Assembly: GCF_900107975.1 (NCBI RefSeq)
Contig: NZ_FNVF01000003.1
Span: 501,155 to 565,154, forward strand
Direction: 5' to 3'
DNA from: Paenibacillus sp. UNC499MF
GTDB taxonomy: Bacteria > Bacillota > Bacilli > Paenibacillales > NBRC-103111
DNA: 64,000 bases
Part shown: positions 16,985 to 24,173 of the stretch, in pieces
Layout of the letters: every line of letters begins with the position of its first letter
Position numbering within the stretch: the stretch's first letter is position 1
Notes under the pieces: model-generated
Database searches by the model: none
What the model saw: the letters and a program-made list of their open reading frames with translations, nothing else
Told to the model about the DNA's origin: nothing
Made by a program: the position numbers and the translations under genes

Positions 16985-17218
16985 TCAGATGCGGCGGTCG
17001 GTGTCCGCCGGAGCGTCATCACGGTAGCTGCTAGACCAGCGGTGATATTCGTCCTCCGCGGCATCCTTCGTATGTCCGTAACGCTCTTGAAGCTTGCCTA
17101 CCAGTTTATCTTTTTCGCCGTTAATAACATCCATATCGTCGTCCGTGAGTTTACCCCACTGTTTTTGCGCTTCCCCTTTGAGCTGTTTCCATTTCCCTTT
17201 AAATACGTTGTTGTCCAT
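16985..17218 (-). CDS. csbD: CsbD family stress protein
   Basis: Small hydrophilic protein of 77 aa. The opening FKGKWKQLKGEAQKQWGKLTDDD and the GEKDKLVGKLQERYG segment are diagnostic of the CsbD family (YjbJ type), general-stress proteins of unknown biochemical function. An AAGGAG Shine-Dalgarno precedes the ATG. The B. subtilis namesake is sigma-B controlled, and a sigma-B-like promoter is seen here at 17266-17291. The C-terminus has an extra acidic/basic tail (DDAPADTDRRI). Confidence 0.9.
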   Translation of the reverse strand: MDNNVFKGKWKQLKGEAQKQWGKLTDDDMDVINGEKDKLVGKLQERYGHTKDAAEDEYHRWSSSYRDDAPADTDRRI

Positions 17219-17265
17219 GGTATCTCATCTCCTTAGAGGTTATTTGTTATCTCTACATCCTTTAC

Positions 17266-17291
17266 TTACCCTCCCAGGCGGTTGATGAAAC
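17266..17291 (-). promoter_or_regulatory. Sigma-B-like promoter of csbD
   Basis: Minus-strand GTTTCA (17286-17291), a 14-base spacer and GGGTAA (17266-17271). This is close to the Bacillus sigma-B pattern GTTT-N13/15-GGGTAT. Whether this organism has sigma-B cannot be seen from the window. Confidence 0.45.
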
Positions 17292-17323
17292 CCGTGCCCA
17301 TATACGGCGCCGGAAACGGCCGG

Positions 17324-17370
17324 ACATCAAAAGAGCCGACTCTCTTGGAATCCAAGCAGCTGTCGGCTAT
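17324..17370 (-). terminator. Probable terminator of the HD-domain gene
   Basis: AGCCGAC / GTCGGCT with an inner CTTGG / CCAAG stem, followed on the minus strand by CTCTTTTG. It lies about 145 bases past the HD gene stop. Confidence 0.5.
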
Positions 17371-17514
17371 CTTTATTAGATCATATTTCCTCCAGCAGCG
17401 GCAGGGGGAAATTTTTACAGAAGGGGATACATATGTACACTCCCTACAACATTATATAAACATTTCATAAAAAGGGCATCGCGATATCAGTCGGCGCCTT
17501 CACCTTCCGCCGGT

Positions 17515-18168
17515 TTACAGGCCGCTCCCCAGGTTCCATTCGGAATAAAACCGCACCAGATACTGCTCCATAAACTCATGCCGCTCTTCAGCCAGCTGTC
17601 GGCCCGTTTCCGTATTCATCTGTTCTTTAAGCTTGAGGAGCTTCTCGTAAAAATGGTTGATCGCCGTGCTCTTGCCATCGCGGTACTGCCGTACGGTCAT
17701 TTCCGTACGGGGTTCAAGCTGCGGATCGTAAATCAGACTTCCCCGCGCTCCCGCGTAAACGAAGGTCCGTGCTATGCCGATGGCTCCGATCGCGTCGAGC
17801 CGGTCCGCATCCTGAACGATCCGGCCTTCCAGTGTGCTCATTCTTGTACCGCTGCCAGCCTGAAAAGACATGGTGCCGATGATGTCAAGGATATGCCGGG
17901 CGGTTTCCCCGGGTACCCTGTTGTCTGCCAGCCACCCGGCAAGTTTCCCGGTTTCCTTCTTTTTATCGTCCACCAGCTTCTCGTCAATGAGATCATGCAG
18001 TAAAGCAGCCATTTCGCACACAAACTCGTCGGCGTTCTCCTTCTTCGCGATAAGCTTGGCCATGCGGGTCACCCGGTGAATGTGCCACCAGTCGTGTCCG
18101 GTCGGCTCATCCTTCAGCTTTTCCCCGGCCAATTGATACGCTTTCTCCAATACAGTCTGTTGTTCCAT
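17515..18168 (-). CDS. HD-domain metal-dependent phosphohydrolase
   Basis: Cytoplasmic protein of 217 aa with the HD signature. HDWWHIHRVTRMAKLIAKKE gives the first His/Asp and metal His, MAALLHDLIDEK gives the central HD pair, and IVQDADRLDAIGAIGIARTF gives the distal Asp. The last motif is typical of the YedJ/PncB-like subgroup of putative nucleotide or oligonucleotide phosphohydrolases. The ATG at 18168 is preferred over 18177 because AAAGGAT is then 8 bases away. It is monocistronic. Activity on a particular nucleotide cannot be read from the sequence. Confidence 0.85.
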   Translation of the reverse strand: MEQQTVLEKAYQLAGEKLKDEPTGHDWWHIHRVTRMAKLIAKKENADEFVCEMAALLHDLIDEKLVDDKKKETGKLAGWLADNRVPGETARHILDIIGTMSFQAGSGTRMSTLEGRIVQDADRLDAIGAIGIARTFVYAGARGSLIYDPQLEPRTEMTVRQYRDGKSTAINHFYEKLLKLKEQMNTETGRQLAEERHEFMEQYLVRFYSEWNLGSGL

Positions 18169-18261
18169 AGCATACAATCCTTTTTAAATGATAATTGTGG
18201 AAAAGAACGACTCGCTTTTGCCCCGATTTAGCTTCTGACTTGCAGCGGATCTATTCTCCGG

Positions 18262-18345
18262 ACAAAAAAAAGTGTACTCCCCGGAATTGCGAGAGTACCA
18301 GAACGTGTGGAGTGTGAAATTGAAGCTGACCCGTACCCTTATTAC
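18262..18345 (-). ncRNA. Possible small RNA ending in an intrinsic terminator
   Basis: GTACTC / GGAGTAC followed by ACTTTTTTTT on the minus strand (18262-18300) is a good terminator, but a separate terminator already closes the aldolase operon at 18434-18472. A TAATAA near 18341-18347 could be a -10. A transcript of about 75 nt between them is possible but unproven. It matches no RNA family I know. Confidence 0.25.
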
Positions 18346-18433
18346 ACCATAAATAGACAAAGTTCATAAGGGATAAATTCGGCGAATAAAGGGCACAATT
18401 ATCTACTCTTTGCGGGAATTCCCTTTCTTGGCA

Positions 18434-18472
18434 GGAAAAATACCGCATACGGCTCCTGCCTGCATGCGGTAT
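18434..18472 (-). terminator. Terminator of the amino-sugar-acid operon
   Basis: ATACCGCATGC / GTATGCGGTAT hairpin followed by TTTTCC on the minus strand, 20 bases after the KDGP aldolase stop. It marks the end of the 18.5-28.3 kb gene block. Confidence 0.85.
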
Positions 18473-18492
18473 CGGGCTTATTATGTCTGCAC

Positions 18493-19212
18493 TTAAGAAA
18501 TAGCGCGAAGCAATTCCTTCACATCTTCAATGCGGGTCAAGCCTGTTGCGGAATCGATAATCGACGTGTACACGTGAGGAATGATGATTTCGGCACCGTT
18601 CTCCGCGCAAACTTCCACGACTTTGCCGATCGTATCGATATCGATACCGCCGGTCGGTTCGAATATTTTGATTCCCTGGGCGACGGAAGCTTTCACCATA
18701 GCCGCCAGTTCGTCAAGACGCGTCGTGCCGCCGATCGGATAGAACTTCACGGAGTGAACGCCGATTTCGGCGAGCATAGCCGCTGCCGCTTCGCAAGAAA
18801 TCGTGTCGTTTTCAAAAGAAACGCTGGTCGGGCCCGTGGCGATCCGGACTTGACCGGCCGTTCCGCTTGGCGTAATCAGGGCGTTCACGAGCGTATCTTC
18901 GCTGCCCACCGCGCGCATAGCTCCGAGCGTGTAACCCGCAGCCGGGAACACCTGGTTCACGTGAGCCGGTTTGGTGCGGACGGAAACGTCCACAACCTTG
19001 CTCCACATCGCCGGATCGCCGGCGCCGAGACCTACGGAAACCGGTACGCCTGCGGCTTGAAACTCTTCCACGGTTTTAACCGCTTCGTCCACGGACGGGA
19101 AATTTTTAACCATCAGGCCCACATATACGCGGCCCTCCGCTGCTTCTACGATTTGCTTGGCGTTCTCAGCCGTTTTCGCTAGTACGTTTAATTTAATCGT
19201 CGGTTGTGCCAT
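18493..19212 (-). CDS. dgaF: KDGP aldolase family protein (DgaF-like)
   Basis: Class I aldolase of 239 aa, expected to split 2-keto-3-deoxygluconate-6-phosphate into pyruvate and glyceraldehyde-3-phosphate. It fits the DgaF family of the Salmonella D-glucosaminate pathway and the EF_0839-type family of Enterococcus. The conserved SVKFYPIGG segment (Lys156) is the likely Schiff-base lysine, comparable to the KFFP of KDPG aldolases. FEPTGGIDIDT near 200 would form the phosphate site. It directly follows the DgaE-type lyase gene (43-base gap) and ends the operon at a strong terminator. Sequence beyond the lysine region is not similar to classical Eda. Confidence 0.85.
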   Translation of the reverse strand: MAQPTIKLNVLAKTAENAKQIVEAAEGRVYVGLMVKNFPSVDEAVKTVEEFQAAGVPVSVGLGAGDPAMWSKVVDVSVRTKPAHVNQVFPAAGYTLGAMRAVGSEDTLVNALITPSGTAGQVRIATGPTSVSFENDTISCEAAAAMLAEIGVHSVKFYPIGGTTRLDELAAMVKASVAQGIKIFEPTGGIDIDTIGKVVEVCAENGAEIIIPHVYTSIIDSATGLTRIEDVKELLRAIS

Positions 19213-19255
19213 TTCGTTCTCTCCATCTCCTTTATCTTTAAGGGGGTTTTAAAAA

Positions 19256-20356
19256 CTAGGCTTGCAGAATTTCTTTGATTCTCTGCGCGATCACGCGCTC
19301 CTGGCCTTCCAGCAGCGGACGAGGGTCCACGCTGATGATTCCGAGGTTGGAATAATGATTGCGCGTGTACACGGCCGGGCTGCCCGATTCGAGCTCTTGG
19401 ATGAGCTCGTAGGCGGTTTTGCCCGCGGCTTTCGCGTCGATGGTGAGCTGCGCGCGGTAAATGGCGCGTCCCGCTTCATCCTGAGTGATGGCGCCCTTCA
19501 CGCCCGGAACGTCTTTCAGCTCCCCGATGAGCCATTCCATGCGCTCACGCTGCTGCTGGGACTCGTCCGGGCGGTTGTCGTAACGGCGAAGCGCCGTCAG
19601 GAGGCCGATGATGCCCTCCTTGCCGATCTTCATCGGGCGGCCGACGCCTTTGTACTGCGCCCGGCAGGCGACCATCAGGTCAGCGCGTCCGCAGATGAAG
19701 CCGGAGGTCGGGCCTTCCAGGGCTTTGCCGCCGCTGTACACGACGATCTCCACGCCCATCGCGACGTACTTGCGGAAATCTTCTTCGGCGGCCGCGTCCA
19801 CGATAAGCGGGATGCCTTTGTCCTTGGCGATCGCCGCCATCGTTTCGATGGACTGCATGCCCTTCTGCACCGCGTGGTGAGACTTCACATACAGCAGGGC
19901 GGCGGTTTTGTCCGTGACCGCTTCCGCGATGTGGTCTTTCTCCACGTGGTTGGCCTGGCCCACCTCGACGACTTTGCCGCCGCCGATAGCGATCATCTGC
20001 GGAATGGACGCTCCGAAATGGACGGAGTGGCCTTTCTGGATGATAATCTCGTTGCGGAGGCCGTCGGTGAGCGGGATACGCTCGATCAGCGACAGGCTCG
20101 TGCCGGCGATAACGGCCGCGACTGAAATCGCGATGCCTCCGGCCGCACCCGTAGTCGGACAGCCGTCTTCGGCGCCCGTTACTTCGGCGATGACCTTGCC
20201 GGCCTGCACCATCAGCTCGCTGATGTCCACGTAGTCCATTGCCGCCTCGGCTACCGCCGCCGCCACATCTTTGTGAACGGCGCTGGCTCCGAGGGCGGTC
20301 ATTTTACCGCTTGCATTGATGACTTGCTTACAACCGTAACGCTCAAAAATACTCAT
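19256..20356 (-). CDS. dgaE: DgaE-type PLP-dependent ammonia-lyase (SelA-like fold)
   Basis: Fold-type I PLP enzyme of 366 aa, family of D-glucosaminate-6-phosphate ammonia-lyase. The reaction eliminates ammonia and water from the 2-amino-2-deoxy sugar acid phosphate to give KDGP. The PLP lysine is Lys211 in VVYSGGKALEGPTSG. Asp187 in PLIVDAAAEED is placed to bind the pyridine nitrogen, and TTGAAGGIAISVA near 68-80 is the phosphate-cup region. The N-terminal SIFERYGCKQVINASGKMTALG is a family hallmark. It lies between the DUF4310 membrane gene and the KDGP aldolase, so substrate supply and product use are encoded together. Confidence 0.87.
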   Translation of the reverse strand: MSIFERYGCKQVINASGKMTALGASAVHKDVAAAVAEAAMDYVDISELMVQAGKVIAEVTGAEDGCPTTGAAGGIAISVAAVIAGTSLSLIERIPLTDGLRNEIIIQKGHSVHFGASIPQMIAIGGGKVVEVGQANHVEKDHIAEAVTDKTAALLYVKSHHAVQKGMQSIETMAAIAKDKGIPLIVDAAAEEDFRKYVAMGVEIVVYSGGKALEGPTSGFICGRADLMVACRAQYKGVGRPMKIGKEGIIGLLTALRRYDNRPDESQQQRERMEWLIGELKDVPGVKGAITQDEAGRAIYRAQLTIDAKAAGKTAYELIQELESGSPAVYTRNHYSNLGIISVDPRPLLEGQERVIAQRIKEILQA

Positions 20357-20434
20357 GGTCTCTCTCCTCTATCCTTGATTTGAATCCATGGTATGAACAT
20401 CTTGTCGTGCAGGGCTGACTTTCGCCAATCTCGC

Positions 20435-21085
20435 TTATTTCGTTACGATCGGGAAGATCGCGCCGAGGATCATGGCTCCGATAATCGCGCCGCCGGCGAT
20501 CGGCTTTTTATAATAGTAGAAAATAGCTGCGCCGATAGTTGCGCCGATCCCGACCGGAATGGAAGCCATAACGGCGGAGATGACAATCAGGGGGCCCAGA
20601 TAGCGCCCGGAGGCGTTCCCCGCACCCATCATGACATCCGCTCCGAACGTCGAATTCGAGGCGTTGATCGTAAACTTACGAATCAGGATGATGACTGCTC
20701 CGACGGCTACGCCGAGTACGGCGCCTGTCAGAAGAGCCAGCGGGAAGTTCGTGAGCGGTGCCGTCATACCGGCGCCGAGCATAAGAGCCGGCACACCGAT
20801 ACCGATTCCGGTTTGAAGAGAGCCGCCGATGTCGAGGATACCGACCAGAGGGGCTTCGAGAATACGGGCGAACAGGAAGCTTGCGCCGAATGCCGCTGCG
20901 GCTCCGTAGCTGCCGCCCTTCAGACCGGCTTCCAGCATGGCGACGATCGCGATATCGTTAAAAGCGCCTACATGATATACATAGTATAAGTGAGTTCCGG
21001 CAAAAATCCCAGAAGAAAGACAAGCTACGAACAAAACAAATGCCCATTCCGAGAACCAGAAGCCTTTTTGCAAGTTATTTTCCAT
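20435..21085 (-). CDS. DUF4310 family membrane protein
   Basis: Polytopic membrane protein of 216 aa with about six hydrophobic segments and many Gly/Ala residues. Visible features are FWFSEWAFVLFVACLSSGIF, GLKGGSYGAAAAFGASFLFA, ILDIGGSLQTGIGIGVPALM and STFGADVMMGAGNASGRYLGP. It matches the DUF4310 family (EF_0832/EF_0833-type), found in a conserved cluster in Enterococcus and Aeromonas and of unknown function. It starts 1 base past the stop of DUF4311, so the two are co-translated and probably form one complex. No EIIC/EIID signature or ATPase partner is present. A transporter role is inference from topology and context. Confidence 0.8.
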   Translation of the reverse strand: MENNLQKGFWFSEWAFVLFVACLSSGIFAGTHLYYVYHVGAFNDIAIVAMLEAGLKGGSYGAAAAFGASFLFARILEAPLVGILDIGGSLQTGIGIGVPALMLGAGMTAPLTNFPLALLTGAVLGVAVGAVIILIRKFTINASNSTFGADVMMGAGNASGRYLGPLIVISAVMASIPVGIGATIGAAIFYYYKKPIAGGAIIGAMILGAIFPIVTK

Positions 21086-21086
21086 G

Positions 21087-21872
21087 TTATTTCACCACCG
21101 ATCCGAAGAATGCATGCAGGTCGATCAGCCACTGCGGTGTCGTTAAGTTCATGCTCTTAAGAAGCGCCACGTCAAACGCGCGGAAGAATCCGCTGAAAAT
21201 GAACAGCAGGATAACGGCTACGAGCATGGTCTTGGTGATCCGGTTCCAGCCGCTGTCGTCCACGCCCTTGCCGATGAGAATACCGAGCACGATACCCGGC
21301 ACGGCGTTGCCCATGACGAGGTGGGAGAAACCGCCGAGCATGGTCGCCCATACCCCCGTCCGTTTGCCCGCATCCATGGCGGCGGTCCAGAATACGATCG
21401 GCATGATCGGATTGATCAGCCAGTTTGCCGCCGGGACAAGTACCTTCGTCGCGACGGATTGCAGCGAAGCCGGAATCGCCGCCGCGGTCGAGTTCAGAAG
21501 CGCGACCACCACGGCACCGATAATTGCGCCGGTCCAAGCCATTTTACGCGGGTCGTGAAGTGTTTCCTCCAGCTTTTTGTTGCGGGAAAGCAGCGCAGCG
21601 GCCGACCAGTGCGGAATGATCCGGTGGTCGACGTCCTGGGTCAGGGCGCCTGCGCCCACAACGGATGCCCAGGCGTTGAACAGGAAGCCGAGGCCGAACG
21701 AGAAGTGAGCGACGGCGTCGCCTTCGCAGGCGTTCAGCTCGCCGAAGGTGCGGAACGCGCCCATTCCCTGCACGTTCGGTGCGTGGAACATCCGCGCCGC
21801 GCCGGCTCCGACCCCGAAACCGACCAGGAGTCCGATAATGATGGACTCAAATACAATCATCAATGTGTTCAT
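21087..21872 (-). CDS. DUF4311 family membrane protein
   Basis: Polytopic membrane protein of 261 aa. Features are LVGFGVGAGAARMFHAPNVQ near the N-terminus, ELNACEGDAVAHFSFGLGFLF, WASVVGAGALTQDVDHRIIP, AAIPASLQSVATKVLVPAANW and SHLVMGNAVPGIVLGILIGKG. The buried charged and polar stretches (NACEGDAVAH, DVDHR) are unusual for a simple channel and could line a substrate path. It belongs to the DUF4311 family of the EF_0829-0839-type cluster. Its stop is adjacent to the DUF4310 start. Function is unknown; most likely half of a membrane complex with DUF4310. Confidence 0.8.
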   Translation of the reverse strand: MNTLMIVFESIIIGLLVGFGVGAGAARMFHAPNVQGMGAFRTFGELNACEGDAVAHFSFGLGFLFNAWASVVGAGALTQDVDHRIIPHWSAAALLSRNKKLEETLHDPRKMAWTGAIIGAVVVALLNSTAAAIPASLQSVATKVLVPAANWLINPIMPIVFWTAAMDAGKRTGVWATMLGGFSHLVMGNAVPGIVLGILIGKGVDDSGWNRITKTMLVAVILLFIFSGFFRAFDVALLKSMNLTTPQWLIDLHAFFGSVVK

Positions 21873-21961
21873 GTGTATCCCCCAAAACTTCAGTATACAG
21901 GTGGTCTCCAGATCTCTCTATCCTCACACAAATCTTCACACAAAACAGCTGCCCCGGCAGT

Positions 21962-22300
21962 TCAGCGCATATGAAGCAGACGCTGATACTTGCTCAGGTT
22001 CTCTTTATTTTCAGTAAATTCCACTTCCGAAAGGTTCACATATTTCAGTTTGACCGTTATTCGCAGAGTCACCTCGTAGCGAGTTCTCGTCCGCGGAAAT
22101 AAGAATCCGAGAAACTTCTCACGGTATTGCGTCAAATGGGCCGAAACGACTTCCACATCCTGAGGCTCGATTTGCAGAAGAACATCTGACGTCTCCTTCG
22201 AAATTTGGCTTTTCATGCGGGTCAGAGCCTGTTGAAAAGCTCCCTGCTTGGTTTCCGACATCCCGCTTACGACGAGTGTTAACGGCTTTTCCTGAAACAT
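21962..22300 (-). CDS. DUF4312 family protein
   Basis: Soluble protein of 112 aa with no membrane segment. It has a beta-rich pattern (LTLVVSGMSETKQGAF, VLLQIEPQDVEVVSAH, RYEVTLRITVKLKYVNL) and a charged C-terminus. It belongs to DUF4312 (EF_0831-type), always found with SFCGS and DUF4310/4311 as far as I recall. It follows SFCGS by 3 bases. No catalytic His or Cys stands out. A cytoplasmic or peripheral partner of the membrane pair is the best guess. Confidence 0.78.
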   Translation of the reverse strand: MFQEKPLTLVVSGMSETKQGAFQQALTRMKSQISKETSDVLLQIEPQDVEVVSAHLTQYREKFLGFLFPRTRTRYEVTLRITVKLKYVNLSEVEFTENKENLSKYQRLLHMR

Positions 22301-22303
22301 GGT

Positions 22304-22669
22304 TTACCTCCCGTTTTTCTTGATAAATTCTTCGGTTAAACGGCGGCCGAGTTCTTCGACATCCATGAAACCGAACCCAAGAACTTTTTTGCCTTCGCGG
22401 ATCGCCGTAACGCCCGCATCAATGGAACGCATGCCGAATTCCATCGGATATTTATATTTGGTATTCGCCGTAACCGCACCCGCTCCGCCGCTTCCGCAGA
22501 AGGAGATGCCGAAATCGGCGTTTTCCTTGTTCATTACGTCGCCAAGCTTCATGTCGGCTCCGACGCCCGGAATAACGATAGCGACTCCGCCGGCGGCCTC
22601 TACGCCTTTTGCCACGTTTTGGCCTTTACCCAGACGGTCACCGATAACTACTTTCACTTTGTTTTCCAT
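22304..22669 (-). CDS. Glycine-rich SFCGS family protein, RpiB/LacA-like by motif
   Basis: Small soluble protein of 121 aa. The start at 22669 is fixed by AGGAG before MENKVKVV; the frame is open further upstream. The name-giving motif ISFCGSGGAG places Cys58 in a Gly-rich loop followed by AVTANTK. This resembles the active-site loop of RpiB/LacAB isomerases, C-G-T-G-x-G-x-S-x-A-A-N-K. The N-terminal VVIGDRLGKGQNVAKGVEAAGG also parallels the RpiB start (GSDHAG plus helix), with Arg in place of His. An RpiB-like fold and a role on a sugar phosphate are my inference; the family is formally of unknown function. An alternative is an EIIB-like phosphocysteine. Confidence 0.8.
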   Translation of the reverse strand: MENKVKVVIGDRLGKGQNVAKGVEAAGGVAIVIPGVGADMKLGDVMNKENADFGISFCGSGGAGAVTANTKYKYPMEFGMRSIDAGVTAIREGKKVLGFGFMDVEELGRRLTEEFIKKNGR

Positions 22670-22682
22670 AAACTTCCACTCC

Positions 22683-23048
22683 TCAAAGATTAGTTTTCGC
22701 CGCTTCGAAATGAACTGCCAGGAAAAATATTTCGGCATCATCCAGTTTTCTTTGCGGCGGCATGTTGTAGCCGGCGAGCAAGCGCTTACTGAGATCGATA
22801 GACTCCGCACTGATCTCCTCGAACATCTCCGGCTCGATTTCCGGCAAATATTCGTCCTGATCGACTCTTCTCAGGAAAGCGAGAAGATGAATGCCGATAA
22901 TGACGGCTTTCGTATGCGGTATACTAAGCCCGATCTCTAGCGACATCGGGCGAAGTTTCGTTAACAGGTCTTCTACCGCTTCGAGCTTGTCGGGAGAAGC
23001 TTCCGTTTTCTGCGGGATTTCTTCCACGACTTCATTTATGTTGTACAT
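22683..23048 (-). CDS. Stand-alone PRD domain protein (EF_0829-like)
   Basis: Protein of 121 aa consisting of one PTS regulation domain and no DNA- or RNA-binding domain. The PRD pattern shows as LEIGLSIPHTKAVIIGIHLLAFLRRV with a conserved His, and a second helix DDAEIFFLAVHFEAAK with another His. In BglG/MtlR regulators such histidines are phosphorylated by HPr or EIIB. It overlaps the amidohydrolase gene by 17 bases and precedes SFCGS. It matches the PRD family of the EF_0829 cluster. It could act as a phosphorylation-controlled partner of the transporter or enzymes. Confidence 0.8.
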   Translation of the reverse strand: MYNINEVVEEIPQKTEASPDKLEAVEDLLTKLRPMSLEIGLSIPHTKAVIIGIHLLAFLRRVDQDEYLPEIEPEMFEEISAESIDLSKRLLAGYNMPPQRKLDDAEIFFLAVHFEAAKTNL

Positions 23049-24171
23049 GGTGTATCGCTCCAGCTCTTAAAGTATATTGCGGCAGCAGCTGCTGGTCGTA
23101 TTGAACCGTTTTGCCTTCCGAATCCGTAAGGGAAACTGCCTCCTGCACAAGCCGGAATACGGTGATATCCGCTTCGGCGCCTTCGCGGAGGGTACCGATT
23201 TCGTTTTCACGCTGCATGGCTTTGGCCGGGGCCACGGTGGACCAGGCTACTACCTGCTCCAGGGAATAGCCCATCGCCAGGAGCTTCGTCATTGTCAGGG
23301 CGAGGCTGTAAACCGGTCCGCGCTCCAGATTTTCCAGATACAAGTCCGTGGAAATGGAGTACGGATCAATGCCCAGCTCCTTCGCTTTAATCATCGTATC
23401 GAAGCTGAAGCTGGAGCTGCCGTGTCCGACATCGAACAGGACGCCGCGCTCCAGCGCGCGCACCGCCTGCGGAATCAGACCTCCGTCCGCACTCAGGATG
23501 CCGCCCGCTTTGCCGTGGAAGGCATGCGTGACGACATCCCCGGCTTCCAAGAGATCCAGCACGTCTCCCAATTGAGGAGGAGCGTTGCCGATATGAACCA
23601 TCACCGGAATGCCCGCTTCTCTGGCCGTATCCTTGGCAATCTCCAGGGGACGGATGCCGCTCGTTTTGACGACCGATCCGCTCATGCGGGCTTTGATGCC
23701 GATAATCCGGTCCCGGTTGCGCTCAATGACCGCAAGGACTTCCTTCGGATCGAGCTTTGCCAGATCGGCCAGCTCCGAGCGGCCTTCGACGAGACCGGGG
23801 GCCGAGATGTTCAGCCAGGCATAAACCCGGCTTTTGCTCGGTTCGATGCTTCTGCGGACGAAATCGTCGAAATTGGCGGCTCCCGAGCTGCCGGCGTCGA
23901 CAACGGTCGTTACCCCCTGGTCGATCCCGACGCGGTCCGGGGCTACGCCCATGGCCGGTACGCCTTCATAAATGTGGGTATGCATATCGATGAAGCCAGG
24001 CGACACGTAACTTCCCGAAGCATCGAGCGTCTTTCCGGCTTCTACGGCGACCGTGCCCGCTTCGAACACGCCCGCGATTTTTCCTCCGCTTACCGCAACG
24101 TCAAAGGCACCGGATATTCCTGTGGATGGATCGATTACTGTTCCTCCGTGGATCAACAAATCTGCTTTCAT
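23032..24171 (-). CDS. Amidohydrolase/deacetylase family metallohydrolase (EF_0837-like)
   Basis: Amidohydrolase-superfamily TIM-barrel of 379 aa, related to dihydroorotase and D-aminoacylase. Metal ligands are FIDMHTHIYEG (HxH), GIKARMSGSV (candidate carboxylated Lys), PVMVHIGNAP and DVVTHAFHGK (two His) and SISTDLYLEN (Asp). The N-terminal beta domain starts LLIHGGTVIDPSTG. In this context it would remove an N-acyl group from the imported amino-sugar acid before DgaE; that is inference, and a role on a cyclic amide is possible. It lies 2 bases after the regulator stop and overlaps the PRD gene, so the block is tightly coupled. Confidence 0.85.
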   Translation of the reverse strand: MKADLLIHGGTVIDPSTGISGAFDVAVSGGKIAGVFEAGTVAVEAGKTLDASGSYVSPGFIDMHTHIYEGVPAMGVAPDRVGIDQGVTTVVDAGSSGAANFDDFVRRSIEPSKSRVYAWLNISAPGLVEGRSELADLAKLDPKEVLAVIERNRDRIIGIKARMSGSVVKTSGIRPLEIAKDTAREAGIPVMVHIGNAPPQLGDVLDLLEAGDVVTHAFHGKAGGILSADGGLIPQAVRALERGVLFDVGHGSSSFSFDTMIKAKELGIDPYSISTDLYLENLERGPVYSLALTMTKLLAMGYSLEQVVAWSTVAPAKAMQRENEIGTLREGAEADITVFRLVQEAVSLTDSEGKTVQYDQQLLPQYTLRAGAIHHVQHK

Positions 24172-24173
24172 GG

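Noticed and set aside
18251-18448. A 65-codon minus-strand open frame
   Set aside because: It spans a terminator, has no ribosome site and no recognisable motif.
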